The translations under genes were made by a program, and so were the position numbers. Of a DNA stretch of 64,000 nucleotides, positions 1 to 26,392 are shown one piece after another. Origin of the DNA: Rhizomys pruinosus (lineage: Eukaryota > Chordata > Mammalia > Rodentia > Spalacidae); the NCBI GenBank assembly GCA_009823505.1, contig VZQC01011008.1:1590155-1654154 (forward strand), read 5' to 3'. Position 1 is the stretch's first letter. Every line of letters starts with the position of its first letter. The notes beneath the pieces were generated by a model. That model did not search any database and was not told the DNA's origin. It saw only the letters and a list, made by a program, of their open reading frames with translations.

Positions 1-96
1 AGGTGGTTCTTAGCCACCATGTGGGTGCTGGGATTTGAACCTGGGTCCTCAGCAAGAGCAGTGGGCTCTCTTAACGGCTGAGCCATCTCTCCAGCC
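1..96 (-). mobile_element. B2 SINE, cut by the window edge
   Basis: Reads in reverse as the B2 5' half, ending in the inverted head catctctccagcccc. Confidence 0.85.
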
Positions 97-99
97 CCC

Positions 100-260
100 A
101 ACTTAAAGATTTTTATTTTTAATTATGTGTCTGTGAGCATGTGTGAGTTGACTACAGGTGTCCTCCAAGCTCAGAGGTGCTGGATTCCCAGGAGCTGGAG
201 CAACAGGCAGTTGTGAGCTGCCCAACATGGATGCTCTTAACTGGTGAGCCATGTCAACAG
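100..260 (-). mobile_element. Old B2/B3-like SINE
   Basis: Diverged reverse B3/B2 pattern: tgtgtctgtgagcatgtgtg at one end and ggtgagccat at the other. Confidence 0.5.
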
Positions 261-374
261 GACCAGGCCTTCCCAACCCACACCCCACCTCACCCTGTAG
301 CATTTTTAATGAAGGCTGCCAGGAGTGCCTACACACTGCCCAGGCCGTTCCTCCGCATGTGGCCCACACCCTTA

Positions 375-540
375 AACCAAACCCGGTTCACTTCCCAGCA
401 CACACGCCAGCCAACAATCATCCTAACTCCAGTCCAGGATCAACACCTGGAGCCTTCTGGCCTCTGCTGCCACTGAACTTATATATATGCAGGCAAAACA
501 CCAGTACACATAAAAAATAAATAATTTTTTAAAAAGTCAC
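375..540 (+). mobile_element. B2-like SINE, 3' part
   Basis: Contains the B2 body (ttcccagcacacac, cctctgctgcc) and the tail gtacacataaaaaataaata. Confidence 0.55.
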
Positions 541-577
541 TCAAGTGGTTAATATGTAATCGAATATATAAGACCCT

Positions 578-823
578 GGAGGCTGGGGAGATGGCTCAGT
601 GAGGAGAACCAGCTTGAGACCTAGCTCAGATTTCCAGACCACACGCAAAGCCAGATGAAGCAGCTTCCATGCCAGCTATCACACACTGAGACAGGAACAT
701 CCCCAGAGCATCGTGCCAGCTACCCTAGGATACATAGCGGTGTCAAACACCTGGAAGGCCGGGACTGACACCAGGGGTTGACCCCTGACCTCCACAGTTG
801 CAGCATAGTATGTGTGCACCTGT

Positions 824-857
<34 letters not shown>

Positions 858-880
858 CATACACACACATACAGAATATA
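578..880 (+). mobile_element. B3-type SINE with (CA)n
   Basis: Starts ggctggggagatggctcagt and ends in a CA microsatellite at about 827-853, an expansion common in B3/B2 tails. Confidence 0.6.
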
Positions 881-1089
881 ATAAAATCCTGTATAAGTTT
901 GTCTTAATACTGTAAGAGAATATATGAAGTAACAATTATAATACTGTCTTTTTGGTTTATAAGTAATATATATATATATACATATATATACACACAAATA
1001 ACACAAAAGGGGAGAAAAATAGCTGTATGCTGAAGAGTCACTATCTACCAGAACTGTCAATGTTAATTTGACACAGATTATGAGAAATG

Positions 1090-1272
1090 AGGGCTGGTGA
1101 GATGGCTCAGTGGGTAGAGGTGCTTGCTGCCAAGCCTGACAACCCAAGTTCCATCCCCATGACCCACTTGGTAGAAGGAGAGAACAAACTCCACAAGTTG
1201 CCCTCTGACCTGCACACATGCACCACAACCTGCATGTGCCCAAACACACACACATACACACACAAATTGTAA
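1090..1272 (+). mobile_element. B3 SINE
   Basis: Starts gggctggtgagatggctcag, continues with ttgctgccaagcctgacaac and ends with an ACAC-rich tail. Confidence 0.8.
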
Positions 1273-1427
1273 TTTTTTTTTTTTGGTCTTTTTGAGACAG
1301 GTTCTCCCTGTAGCTCCAGCTGTCCTGGAACTCACTTTGTAGATCAGGCTGGGCTTGAACTCAAAAGATCCACCTGCCTCTGCCTCCTGAGTGCTGGGAT
1401 TAAGGGCATGCGCCACCACGCCCAGCA
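1273..1427 (-). mobile_element. B1 SINE
   Basis: Complete reverse B1: poly(T), gtctttttgagacagg and ending caccacgcccagc. Confidence 0.92.
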
Positions 1428-1827
1428 AAAATGTTTTTAACCTGGATATTTGGTCATTTAAATTATGGCTCTGATTTGCTTTTTTACCTGCTCTGTGTGA
1501 GCGAATTGATTGAGTCCAGTAATAAATATGTAGAACCTTTAAAAAAAAAAAGATAAAAAAAAAAGCCCTATGGTAAAGAATAACCAAAATAGAGCCATGG
1601 TGATTACGCTGTCAAATGAAGCAGACGCAAAAAGATGAAGAAGCATACAGTGGAAGGAGCTTAGCTCCGGTCTGAGGCTGCTTTCCCTAACACTGCAGGT
1701 TTCCCCAACATATGGCCATTCTTACACTTTCTCTAAAGCAACTGTCCCCGAGCAGCGCTGAGTCGCAGCTTGCCTGCTCTGAAGTTTCTGTTTTAAACTC
1801 ACTCTAATGAAGCTTAAAAAAATTTTA
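1428..1827. other. Intron 5 of PCCB, single-copy-looking
   Basis: No exon, RNA gene or clear repeat is seen apart from short A runs near 1540-1565. Confidence 0.5.
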
Positions 1828-2025
1828 TATGGTAGGGCCAACTCTATGACTCAGCAGGTAAAAGGAGCTTGCCACCAAGCCTAACTACTGGAGTTTGATC
1901 CCAGGACTCACAAGGTAGAAGGAAAAAACAGACTCCTGAAAATTGTCCTCTAACCACAGTATGCACCATGGTGTGTGTGTGTGTGTGTGTGTGCGCGCGC
2001 ACACACACACACAGCAAATGAATAT
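1828..2025 (+). mobile_element. B3 SINE with (TG)n/(CA)n
   Basis: Has the B3 body (agcttgccaccaagcctaac) and ends in a GT/GC/CA tract at about 1972-2012. Confidence 0.65.
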
Positions 2026-2124
2026 GTTTGTTTCAATTTATATAATAAAAAATAAGATAAAAATCAAGAAAAAAATTAAACCAACAAAGCCTCTAAATTT
2101 ATGAAACAATACAAGCCTTAAAAC

Positions 2125-2280
2125 ATGAAGCAGCCACACATGATGATGCAAACCTTTACTCCCAATGATCAGGAAGCAGAGGCAGGGGATCTCTGTGAGA
2201 TTGAGGCCAGCCTGGTCTACACAGAAAGTCCCAGGCCATCTGGGACTATCAGGAGACCCTGTTCCAAAAACAAACAAACG
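2125..2280 (+). mobile_element. B1 SINE, diverged
   Basis: Recognised by gaggccagcctggtctacac and ggagaccctgttccaaaaa. Confidence 0.75.
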
Positions 2281-2324
2281 AACAAATAACAAAGCAAAAG
2301 TTGACAGAATTAAAGGGGAAAATT

Positions 2325-2480
2325 GGCCAGGAGTGGTGGCGCACACCTTTAATCCTAGCACTTGGGAGGCAGAGGCAGGGATCTTTGTGAGTTCAAGGCC
2401 AGCCTGGTCTACAGAGTGAGTTCCAGGACAGCTGGGGCTACAGGGAGACCCTGTATCGAAAAGACCAAAATAAAAAAGGG
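2325..2480 (+). mobile_element. B1 SINE
   Basis: Full-length B1 from gccaggagtggtggc to the A-rich tail. Confidence 0.9.
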
Positions 2481-2528
2481 GGAAACTGACAAGATGTATA
2501 ATAATAATAATTAGAAACACTCTACTTC

Positions 2529-2790
2529 GGGCTGGAGAGGTGGCCTAGCGGTTAAGAGCGCCGACTGCTCTTACAGAGGACCCGGGTTCGATCCCCAGCA
2601 CCCACATGGCGGCTGAGAACCGTCTGAAACGCCAATTCCAGGAGAACTCCAGTTCCAGGGGGAATCCGACACCCTCTTCTGACCTCCGCGGCATTGCACG
2701 ACACGGGTGCACAAACTTGCATGCAGACAGTACATTCATACACATATAGAAATAAATAAAATTAATAAAAAAAAATTTTTTTTAAAGAAA
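2529..2790 (+). mobile_element. B2 SINE, young
   Basis: Full-length B2 with many intact CpGs and the tail acacatatagaaataaataa. Confidence 0.93.
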
Positions 2791-2875
2791 CACTCTACTT
2801 CTAGTAATAGAACCACAAGATCAATGAACTCAATAAAAAAATAGTAAGTAAGCCTCAACACTATAAAACAATATA

Positions 2876-3036
2876 TATTGAGCTGGTATAGTGGCACACA
2901 CCTTTAATCCCACCACTTAGGAGGCAGAAGTCTGTGAGTTTGGAGAACTTAGGAGGCAGAAGTCTGTGAGTTTGGAGACAGCCTGGTCTATATTGCAAGT
3001 TCCAGGCCAGCCAGGGCTATATAGTGAGACCTGGCA
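2876..3036 (+). mobile_element. B1 SINE with an internal 32-bp duplication
   Basis: B1 in which 2915-2946 is repeated exactly as 2947-2978. Confidence 0.85.
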
Positions 3037-3075
<39 letters not shown>

Positions 3076-3078
3076 ATA
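3037..3078. repeat. (AAAT)n microsatellite
   Basis: About ten AAAT units between two B1 copies of opposite orientation. Confidence 0.95.
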
Positions 3079-3208
3079 GTCTCACTTTAGTCCCAGCTGG
3101 CCTGGAGCTCACTACGTAGACCAGGCTGGCCTTGAACTCACAAAGGATCCGCCTGCCTCTGCCTCCCGAGTGCTGGGATTAAAGGCCCACACCACCACAC
3201 CCAGTGGA
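3079..3208 (-). mobile_element. B1 SINE
   Basis: Reverse B1, caccaggctggcc type core, ending accaccacacccag. Confidence 0.9.
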
Positions 3209-3219
3209 AGACATACGCT

Positions 3220-3335
3220 TAACCTGGGATGGTGGCTCATGTATGTAACAACACTAGGAAGGCTGAGGCAGGAGGATAACGGAGTTCAAGGCCAGTCTGG
3301 GTTACAAAGTGAGATCCTGTCTCAAAATACTAAGG
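3220..3335 (+). mobile_element. Old B1 SINE
   Basis: Diverged B1: gggatggtggctcatgtatg, then agttcaaggccagtctgggt. Confidence 0.65.
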
Positions 3336-3507
3336 TCTGGGGCTATGATCAGTAGAACAGGACTTGGTAGCTTGTCCAGGCCCTAGGTAGTGCCTGCACA
3401 ATTCTAGAGTTTATTAATTTTAACTCAGTGAACTTGATGCCACATTAGGAAAACCTTGGGATTTTTAAATTATACTTCAATAAAGCTGCTTTTAAAAATG
3501 CCAAAGT

Positions 3508-3680
3508 TGAGTCAGGCATGGTGGTATATGCCTTTAATCCAAGCCCTCAGGTGGATCCAACCTAGCTTAGTCTACAGAGTGAGTTCCAGGCCAGCTGGTA
3601 CTACAGGAAGACTCTGTCTCAAAAGAAAGAAAGGAAGAAAAAGGAGAGGGGAGGGGAGGGGAGGGGAGGGGAGGGGAGAA
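3508..3680 (+). mobile_element. B1 SINE with (GGGGA)n tail
   Basis: B1 lacking part of its middle, followed by a purine tract with about seven GGGGA units (3644-3679). Confidence 0.8.
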
Positions 3681-3827
3681 TGATTTCAAACAAGGAGCCA
3701 ATGCAGGCCTTTCAGGTTTCTGCTGTTCAGACAAAAGCACTTCAGAACAAGTGCTCCCCTAGTGGGTTAGCCTGGGAACTCAGGTGTGAAGATTATGTGT
3801 ACATTTGGGACATACAAAAAAATAGAT

Positions 3828-3975
3828 CATGCCGGATGTGGTGGCACACACCTTTAATCCTAGCACTCGGGAGGCAGAGGCAGGCAGATCTTTGTGAGTT
3901 CAAGGCCAGCCTGGTCTACAGAGAGAGTTCCAGGATAGCTGGGGCTACAGGGAGACCCTGTCTCAAAAAAAAAGA
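3828..3975 (+). mobile_element. B1 SINE
   Basis: Full B1, tgccggatgtggtggc to ctgtctcaaaaa. Confidence 0.92.
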
Positions 3976-4448
3976 GATTGTTTCACAAGTAATGGAAGTA
4001 AATTAAGTACTCTTACAAGTTCTAGAGTGCCTTACACAGGGCAGTGACCAGGGACAATACTTAGAGTCTGAAGGCCCAGGGATGGGACTGGCTCAGCACT
4101 GACTAGACACGCTGTATGTCTTCTGTCTCTCCTCTCTGCAGCAATCCCTCTCTCTGTAGGCTCTCTCTCCCCCACATCCCATGATCTTACTGTTTCTCAC
4201 ACTATACCTCACGTTTTAAATAGCACACATATCTGAGATGACCTTAACCAAGTGTCTCATGGTGGAATTTGGAATGATTTCTTTTCTTCTTTGTACTTCT
4301 GTTATTATAAACTCTGCATAATGATCCTGTAATATTTTTAAAAGAAAAAAAAAAACAACGCTGTACTTTATAAAAAAAAATTGATTCTAGCGAATCAGTT
4401 CATCTTAACATTCTTTATTCTCTCTCTTGCTTAAAAAAAAAAAAAAAA
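3976..4448. other. Intron 5 of PCCB, no feature
   Basis: Single-copy-looking intron with short poly(A) tracts near 4345-4380 and 4432. No PCCB exon 6 is present. Confidence 0.5.
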
Positions 4449-4449
4449 A

Positions 4450-4575
4450 ACAAAGTAGTGTGTGGTTGCACAGGTCTTTAATTTCTGCAGAGACAGGGGG
4501 CCAGCCTGGTCTACATAGCCAGTTCCAGGCCAGCTGGGGCTACCAAGGAGACCCTGTCTCAAAAAAAAAAAAATT
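4450..4575 (+). mobile_element. B1 SINE, diverged
   Basis: B1 core ccagcctggtctacatagcc and CTGTCTC plus A tail. It lies ~200 bp past the exon 5 donor. Confidence 0.8.
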
Positions 4576-4622
4576 TCTAAGTGCTTTCTCCTCATGAAGG
4601 ACCCTGAACTTTAAACTAATCA

Positions 4623-19483
<14,861 letters not shown>

Positions 19484-19570
19484 GTTTCCTTCGGCCCACC
19501 TGAGCACGCAAGTGCGTAAAGCGTGGCCCTCACGGGTCTGCGCCTGCGTAGAATCAGCGGGATGTAGAGC

Positions 19571-19917
19571 GCCCCCACAGAGAGTTCCTGAGAGCCTGAG
19601 GCGTGCGGTCCAGGTTCTGTTCTGTAGGGCCAAGTACAGGTGTCTGTTCTCTCGCCATCTAGACCCCAGTCTTTGTCGTCCCACTTCTCCGAAAGAATAG
19701 TAAGCTTTAACTAACTTTTACTTACTGAATGCTGTGCTAGATTGTGCCCATTGAAGTCATTTATATCCAAATTTCACAGATGAGGTACACGAAGCACAGA
19801 GAGGTACGTTTGATACGGACCCAAGACTGAAATTCAATGTATATTGTGAGTCAAGTATTGACCCTGGAGTCCTAATAACTCGTGATTGACTCACTAAAAG
19901 GATCCTAGTTACAAATG
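19571..19917. other. Immediate upstream flank of PCCB
   Basis: Composition falls back to average. No repeat and no divergent gene is recognised. Confidence 0.45.
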
Positions 19918-20190
19918 GAGGAGAGCTGGGGAGATCGCTCAGTGGGTAGACCTCTTCCCACAGAAGCATGAGGACCTGAGTTGGGATCCCCAAACCCAGG
20001 AACGCCCAGGAAGCGTCCCCCTCTAACCCGAAGGCGCCGAGGTGAGATGAGAGGCAGAGATAGGAACTTCATGGGTCAGCCAGCCTAGCTTAGACCCCGT
20101 TTTCAAACAAGATGGAAGGTGACTAACACCTCAGCAGTTGTCCTGTGACCACCACATGTGCACACCCATACTCACACCACTGTGATGTAT
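19918..20190 (+). mobile_element. B3 SINE
   Basis: gagctggggagatcgctcag head, cagttgtcctgtgaccacca 3' half. Confidence 0.75.
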
Positions 20191-20203
20191 CACTGCAATA
20201 GGG

Positions 20204-20470
20204 TTTTTTTTTTTTTTCTTTTTTGGTCTTTTTTTAAATTATTTATTTCTGTATGTGTACGAATGTACCGTCTGCATGCAAGTCTGTGCACCCGTGTCGT
20301 GCAATGCCGCGGAGATCAGAAGAGGGTCTCGGATTCCCCTGGAGCTGGAGTTCTCCAGGAACTGGAGTTTCAGACGGTTCTCGGCCGCCATGTGGGTGCT
20401 GGGGATCGAACCCGGGTCCTCTGTAAGAGCAGTCGGCGCTCTTAACCGCTAGGCCATCTCTCCAGCCCCT
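20204..20470 (-). mobile_element. B2 SINE, young
   Basis: Full reverse B2 with intact CpGs, flanked on both sides by the target duplication tgcaatagggtttt. Confidence 0.95.
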
Positions 20471-21395
20471 GCAATAGGGTTTTACTATAGGGGAGAGAGA
20501 TTGATCTCACCTCTGAATAAGAGATAAGATTTTTTATTGGGCGGAGTTCTGTAGATAAAAAACTGTTAAGAGGAAGCACGGCGGGGGGGGGGGGCTGTTA
20601 AGGACCATTCTGGCTAAACTTATCTGACCTGTGCCTTAACTGAAGGCAAGCCAAGGTACTCAAACATCAGTTGGAGGATGGTGGAACCCTATCAGATATT
20701 GAGGATGATCAGATATCAAAAATGGAGGATTAGCAGAATTCTTGGTAAAGCTAGACTCTACCAGGAAGGACATGTGAACCCAAGGTCAGTTCTATTTAAG
20801 GGGAGCTCAGTAGGGCATCACCTAAGCTGGGTCAGGGGGAGAATCCTGTCCACACAGCAGGTCTGGCACTACCAGGAAGGAAGCTTGGAAAAACATAAAC
20901 TCCTAAATGCTCAGACTCCACCCCAAACCTACTGAATCAGAAAGTGGGGGTGGGGTCACTGATGTCTTAGCAAATGACCTTTAGCTCTTCTCCAACTTAA
21001 TTTTTAAGTTGCTGCAAGGATTTGAAAGTGCCCAGGTTTTCAAGACAAAGTTCAAGTGTGTTATTTTTCATTCTTAGCCACAAAAAAAAAACTGCCAAAG
21101 TTGATGATTAACCCTTCCAAGAACTAGCTCCCAGCCAGGGCTTTTATAAAGTCCAAATTCTGGTCCGAGACATTAATGTTAATTAATCTTAATGTAATTT
21201 TGCTAAGCAAACGTTTTTTGGAACCACCTGTGTGCCCGGAATTGTCAGCACTCATTGAGTTTCTTGGATTAGGAATCGTCTTTCTAGACATACATAGAAA
21301 CTGAATCTCCAGGGCCTGTAGTCTCCTGGCCAGGCAAAGCCTACCTAGATCTGTCTGACTTCAGAGGAGGAACTCTCAGGCCTGTATTGGAATCC
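20471..21395. other. Intergenic, single-copy-looking
   Basis: No gene or known repeat recognised. A run of about 14 G is at 20583-20594. Confidence 0.45.
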
Positions 21396-21400
21396 CTTCT

Positions 21401-21628
21401 TTTTTTTTTAATTTTACTTATTTTGTATGTGTATGAATGAACTGTCTGCATGCAGGTTTGTGCATCCGTGTCGTGCAATGCCACGAAGGTCAGAAGAGGG
21501 TGTCAGATTCCCCTGGAACTGGAGTTAAATAAGGTCCTCAGCCACCATGTGGGTGCTGGGAATCGAACCCGGGTCCTCTGTAAGAGCAGTCTGCGCTCTT
21601 AACTGCTGAGCCATCTCTCCAGCCCCCT
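21401..21628 (-). mobile_element. B2 SINE, young
   Basis: Full reverse B2 bounded by the duplicated target tggaatcccttcttt. Confidence 0.95.
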
Positions 21629-21774
21629 GGAATCCCTTCTTTAAGGTCCTTACCAGCATGGAGAGGAGTACAAAGGATTGTAGGCTTTGGGAGAATGGGA
21701 GAATTTGAGTAAAGTGTGTTTAGAGTGTATATGAGGAAGTTGCTGCATTCCAGGAACAAAGAGTAATCTAAGAA

Positions 21775-21950
21775 AAGGCAGCTACCTTTAAGCCCAGCAC
21801 TCAGCAAGGAAAGGCAGGAACTCTGTGAGTTCAAACTCAGCCTAGTGATTTCCGGGCCAGCTAGGACTATAGGGAGATGCTGTCTCAAAAACGAAGGAAA
21901 AGCCTGGCTCCTACACACACACACACACACGCACACACACACACACGCCA
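21775..21950 (+). mobile_element. B1 SINE plus (CA)n
   Basis: Diverged B1 (gctgtctcaaaaacgaagga) followed by a CA tract at 21914-21948. Confidence 0.75.
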
Positions 21951-22144
21951 CTTGCTTGTGTCCCCAGCTTTTGGAGGAATGGTGGGAAATGAGGGAAAGG
22001 AAAATGGAATTCGATTGTGAAGAGTTGGGTGCGTCCACAACTGGGACTCCGGGACTGAAGGCAGTGGAAGTGGGACCCCTGGTTCTTCAGTTCCTCAGAG
22101 GTTTGACTCCTCAGCACATCCCACACCATCTTAAGATGATTTAA

Positions 22145-22320
22145 TGGTTCCTAGCACACATATAGTGGCTCACAACCATCTGTAACTCCATATCCAAGGT
22201 ATACAGTACCCTCTTCTGGCTTCCACAGGTTATCAGGCATGTACACAGTATATATACATACATGTAGGCAAACAGACATACACAGAAAATAAAAGTAAAT
22301 AAGTCATTTCAAAAAATTAT
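22145..22320 (+). mobile_element. B2-related SINE, 3' part
   Basis: gtggctcacaaccatctgta and tacacagaaaataaaagtaa. Confidence 0.7.
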
Positions 22321-22720
22321 TTACAATTATTTGTGGCTTGAAGACAGGAACTGCAGCTGGCCGACTCATCACTCTACCCCAAACTTGGAACAACATAGAA
22401 AGCCTTCAGAATCTATTCATAAAGTTGAATTGATCTAACAAATATGAAATTATATATGAGTCCACAGCTTTCCATCTCCTGTACCCACGCTCAGACTCTG
22501 GGTATATTTCCAGTGTGATCTCCTCCAGACACTGTATCTGGGTCCTTCCCTCCCTTGAGAAACAAGGACTATTACCATCAAATACTCAGGACTTAGTTGA
22601 AAACCAAAAGCAGGATTTACTGTAACTAACTACTTTCTACAGCTAGTCTTTTCTCCATCCCTTCTCTTTTTCATTAGTCTGTTTGTGGGGAGGGGCCGGG
22701 GTAGTTTGTAGCATTGGTTT
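22321..22720. other. Intergenic, no feature
   Basis: Single-copy-looking; nothing recognised. Confidence 0.45.
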
Positions 22721-22724
22721 ATTT

Positions 22725-22815
22725 TTTGATCATGGTTTGGCAATGATGAGAACCAAACCAGAGCCTTGCACTCGCCAAGCAAGTGCTCTGCCTCCGAGCT
22801 ACATCCCGGACATGT
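22725..22815 (-). mobile_element. ID/B4-type SINE
   Basis: Reverse ID body: ccttgcactcgccaagcaag and ctctgcctccgagctacatc. Confidence 0.7.
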
Positions 22816-22854
22816 TATGTGCGTATTACAAGAGTCTTTCCATTTGTCTTTTAC

Positions 22855-23062
22855 ATTTTTAAATTATGTATATATGTTTGATGTATGTGTGTATAATGTA
22901 TGCATAACCGGCGGTAGCATGACACAGGCTCGTGGAGGTCAGAGGACAGCTTTATAGAGTTGGTTCTTACCCTCCAACTTGAAGTGGGTCTGGTATCAAA
23001 CTCAGATCACCAGACTTGCTCAGCAAAAGCCTTCACCAGCTGAGCCATCTTGATAGCCCAGC
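22855..23062 (-). mobile_element. B3 SINE
   Basis: Reverse B3, gaggtcagaggacagcttta and ending ccagctgagccatcttgata. Confidence 0.75.
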
Positions 23063-23600
23063 TCTTCCCCGAGGAAAGCAATCCAGAGATAAGACCCAAG
23101 CAGAGTCTACTTAGCAAAACTGAGCAAAGTCAACACTCCAACGAGAGATTGGTTGGGTGCCACAGAGGCAGAGAGCTGCCCAAAGGGTTCTGGGTATAAA
23201 TTTTAAAGAAATGTTTATGAAATGGGTGCATACTCATAGGGGAAAATGACCTTTTCCCTCTAGAATCATAGTGTCTAGGATCTCCTTTTGAAGGAACTTC
23301 TTCCCATAATCCTCTAGGAAAGTCCACAAAAGCAGGAGGAGTTTCAAATACAGTGATAGTGAGAATATAATGACAGTCTTTTGAGGTGGGGAAATGACCT
23401 GGTGTTTTAGTTTCTGATATAGCGGGAACAATGTAACTGTAGCTTCAGTGACATACACAAAGAGGCATTCTGACTGTCAGGAGACAGAGCTGCAGTCTTC
23501 CTCAGTTATACAGACTCCTGTCTGTGTCTCTCTGTGTATAGTCTTTCTCCCTCTCCTTAGAAATCTACCAAGATCCAATCATTAAGCTCCACCCTAATTG
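23063..23600. other. Intergenic, no feature
   Basis: Single-copy-looking; no gene or repeat recognised. Confidence 0.45.
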
Positions 23601-23604
23601 TTTT

Positions 23605-23812
23605 TTTAATTTTATGTGTATGAGTGTTAGCCTGCATGTGTATAAGTGCCCCTGTGTCTTCCTGTGCCTATGGGGGTCAGAGAAGGTATGGATCCCCTGG
23701 AGCTCCAATTATGGACAGTTGTTTGCCACCCTCTGGGTGCTGGGATTCAAACCCAGATCTTCTACAAGAACAGCCAATGCTGTTAACTACTGAGCCATCT
23801 CTGCAGCCCCTA
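23605..23812 (-). mobile_element. B2-related SINE, older
   Basis: Reverse, ends actgagccatctctgcagcc. Confidence 0.8.
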
Positions 23813-24091
23813 CCCTAATAATTTAATCACTTTCAAAAGGCTGATCTCTAAATACCATAATCAGAATATGTTTCTACCTTCTTCCTACTGTTAGCCTGTG
23901 ACTTTGGGGATTAAATTCCTGCATAAATTCAAGGGAGAGAGATCAAATTCAAACCTCGGCATCTGTCCTCCCTTTCTTCTCCCTGTCCTAGTGGCTGAAC
24001 CGTGGACACAGAGTTCTATAAGTCCTATAAATCAGTAATATTATCCCCCATCTCACCTTGGCCAGGGTTAGGAAGAGGACTGAACCATCTA

Positions 24092-24252
24092 GGAATTTTT
24101 TTGTTGTTGTTCTTTTTTCGAGACTGTCTCCCTGGAGCCCCAGCTGTCCTGGAACTCGCTCTATAGACCAGACTGACCTTGAACTCACAAAGATCCACCT
24201 GCCTCTGCCTCCTGAGTGCTAGGATTAAAGGTGTGCCACCACCCCCGGCAGG
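24092..24252 (-). mobile_element. B1 SINE
   Basis: Reverse B1, bounded by aggaatttt on both sides. Confidence 0.9.
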
Positions 24253-24274
24253 AATTTTCCTTTTTTTTTTTTTT

Positions 24275-24490
24275 TTTTTAAATTTTTTTTTTACGTGTAT
24301 GAGTGTACTGTCTGCATGTAGGTTTGTGCTCCTCTGTCATGCAATGGTGCGGAGGTCATAAGAGGGCATCGGCTTCCCCTGGAACTGGAGTTAAAGACAG
24401 TTCTTAGCCGCCAGTGCGTGGGTCTGGGAATTGAACCCAGTCCTCTGCAAGAGCAGCGCTCTCAACCGCTGAGCCATCTCTCCAGCCCCA
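24275..24490 (-). mobile_element. B2 SINE
   Basis: Full reverse B2 with small deletions. Confidence 0.9.
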
Positions 24491-24867
24491 GAATTCCCCT
24501 TTTGTATCAGCACTCACTCTCCCAGCACTGTAAGACAGGAGTCACCAGACCTACCCTTCAGTTTTTATTTTCTGAAGCAGTAGAGATGAAAGCCTGCATG
24601 ATGCCCTCCTGAAGCCCTTGTTTCTGCTCTGACTTTTGGCATAACACAGGGTGTATTTGCTACTTCTCCGTTGCTATAACAGCATCACCAAGGAACTTAT
24701 AAAAGGAAGAGTTTATTTGAGGTTATGATTTAGAAGGTTAAGAGGTCATAATGGCAAAGGACGTATGGCAGCAGAGGTGGCCAGAGTAGAAAGCCAGGTG
24801 GTTACGTCGCCAAGGAGGCACGGGAAGTGGACAGAGATGGGAAATCCAGCAAGGCTTTCAAGGGGTT

Positions 24868-25315
24868 GCAGAGATGGCTCAGCGGTTAAGCGCACCAACT
24901 GCTCTTGCAGAGGACCCGGGTTCGATTCCTAGCACCCACAAGGTGGCTAAGAACTGTCTTTAGAGGCTGGAGAGATGCTCTAGAGGTTGAGAGCGCTGAC
25001 CGCTCTTGCAGAGGACCCGGGTTCGATTCCTAGCACCCACATGGCAGCTGAGAACCGTCTTTAACTCCAGTCCCAGGGGAATCCGACACCCTCTTCTGAC
25101 CTCCAAGGCATTGCACGACACGGGTGCACAAACTGACATGAAGACAGTACATTCATACACATAAAAAATAAATAAAATTTTTAAAAAACTTAAAAAAAGA
25201 AGAACCATCTTTAACTCCAGTTCCAAGGGAATCCGACGCCCTCTTCTGACCTCCGCAGCATTGCACAACACCGGCACACCAATCTACATGCAGACAGTAC
25301 ACACATAAAAAAAAA
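24868..25315 (+). mobile_element. B2 SINE with a second B2 inserted in it
   Basis: An outer B2 (24868-24962 and 25200 to ~25315) is split by an inner full B2 (24964 to ~25199). AAGAACTGTCTTTA at 24949-24962 and a copy with two changes at 25200-25213 are the target duplication. Confidence 0.9.
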
Positions 25316-25445
25316 AAGAATTTTCAAAGCCCACCCCCAGTGACCTGCTTCCTCCAGCAAGGCCATACCTCCTAAAGGTTCCATGACCCCAAACACCACC
25401 AGGAACTGAGGACCAAATGTCCAAAAAGCAGAACCTAAGGGGAAC

Positions 25446-25605
25446 TTTTTTTTTTTTTTTTTTGGTCTTTTTGAGACAGGGTCTCCCTGTACCTCCAGCT
25501 GTCCTGGAACTCGCTGTGTAGACCAGGCTGGCCTTGGGCTCAGAGATCTGCCTGCCTCTGCCTCCCAAGTGCTAGGATTAAAGGCATGCACCACCACGCC
25601 CGGCA
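25446..25605 (-). mobile_element. B1 SINE
   Basis: Reverse B1 within the MaLR LTR, flanked by aggggaac words. Confidence 0.92.
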
Positions 25606-25767
25606 GGGGAACATTCTTATTCAAACTACCACATTCTATTCCCTGGACCCCATAGGCTCATGACCATATAAAATGCATTTAGTCTACCTTCTAAAGTCCC
25701 CATAGTCTTTACCAGTCTCAGTGGTATTCAAAAGCCCAAAAGCCAAAGTCTCTTCAGAGACTCAAGA

Positions 25768-25926
25768 TGATTTCTTTTTTTGGTCTTTTCAAGACAGGGT
25801 CTCCCTGTAGCCCCAGCTGTCCTGGAACTCACTGTGTAGACCAGGCTGGCTTTGAACTCACAAAGATCCGCCTGCCTCTGCCTCCCAGGTGCTAGGATTA
25901 AAGGCATGCGCCACCACGCCCTGCTC
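25768..25926 (-). mobile_element. B1 SINE
   Basis: Reverse B1 in the MaLR internal region, flanked by ctcaagatgatttct on both sides. Confidence 0.95.
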
Positions 25927-26157
25927 AAGATGATTTCTTAACCATAAGCCCCTGTGAAATCAAAAGACAAAATACTTCCACTATACAATGGAACTGAATA
26001 TACAGTCTCATTCCAAACAAGAGAAATAGGGCTCATTGAGGAAATACTGGACCAAAACAAGACCAAAAACCAGCAGGGAAAATACCAAATCCATGAACTC
26101 CATGTCTGACCTCTGGGACTTTACTTCCAAGGCCTTAGATGGCTCAGCCTGTCCAGC

Positions 26158-26392
26158 TTTTTTTTTTATTTAATGTGTATGAATGTACTGTCTGAATGTA
26201 GGTTTGTTCACCCATGTCCTGCAATGCCTGGGAGGTCAGAAGAGGGTGTCAGATTGCCCTTGAACTGGAGTTCTCCTGGAATTGGAGTTACAGACAGTTC
26301 TCAGCCGCCATGCAGGTGCTGAGGGTCAAACCCTGGTTCTCTGCAAGAGCAGTCAGCACTCTTAAACCACTAGGCCGTCTCTCCAGCCCCAG
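26158..26392 (-). mobile_element. B2 SINE
   Basis: Reverse B2 flanked by the duplicated cagcctgtccagctt. Confidence 0.95.
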
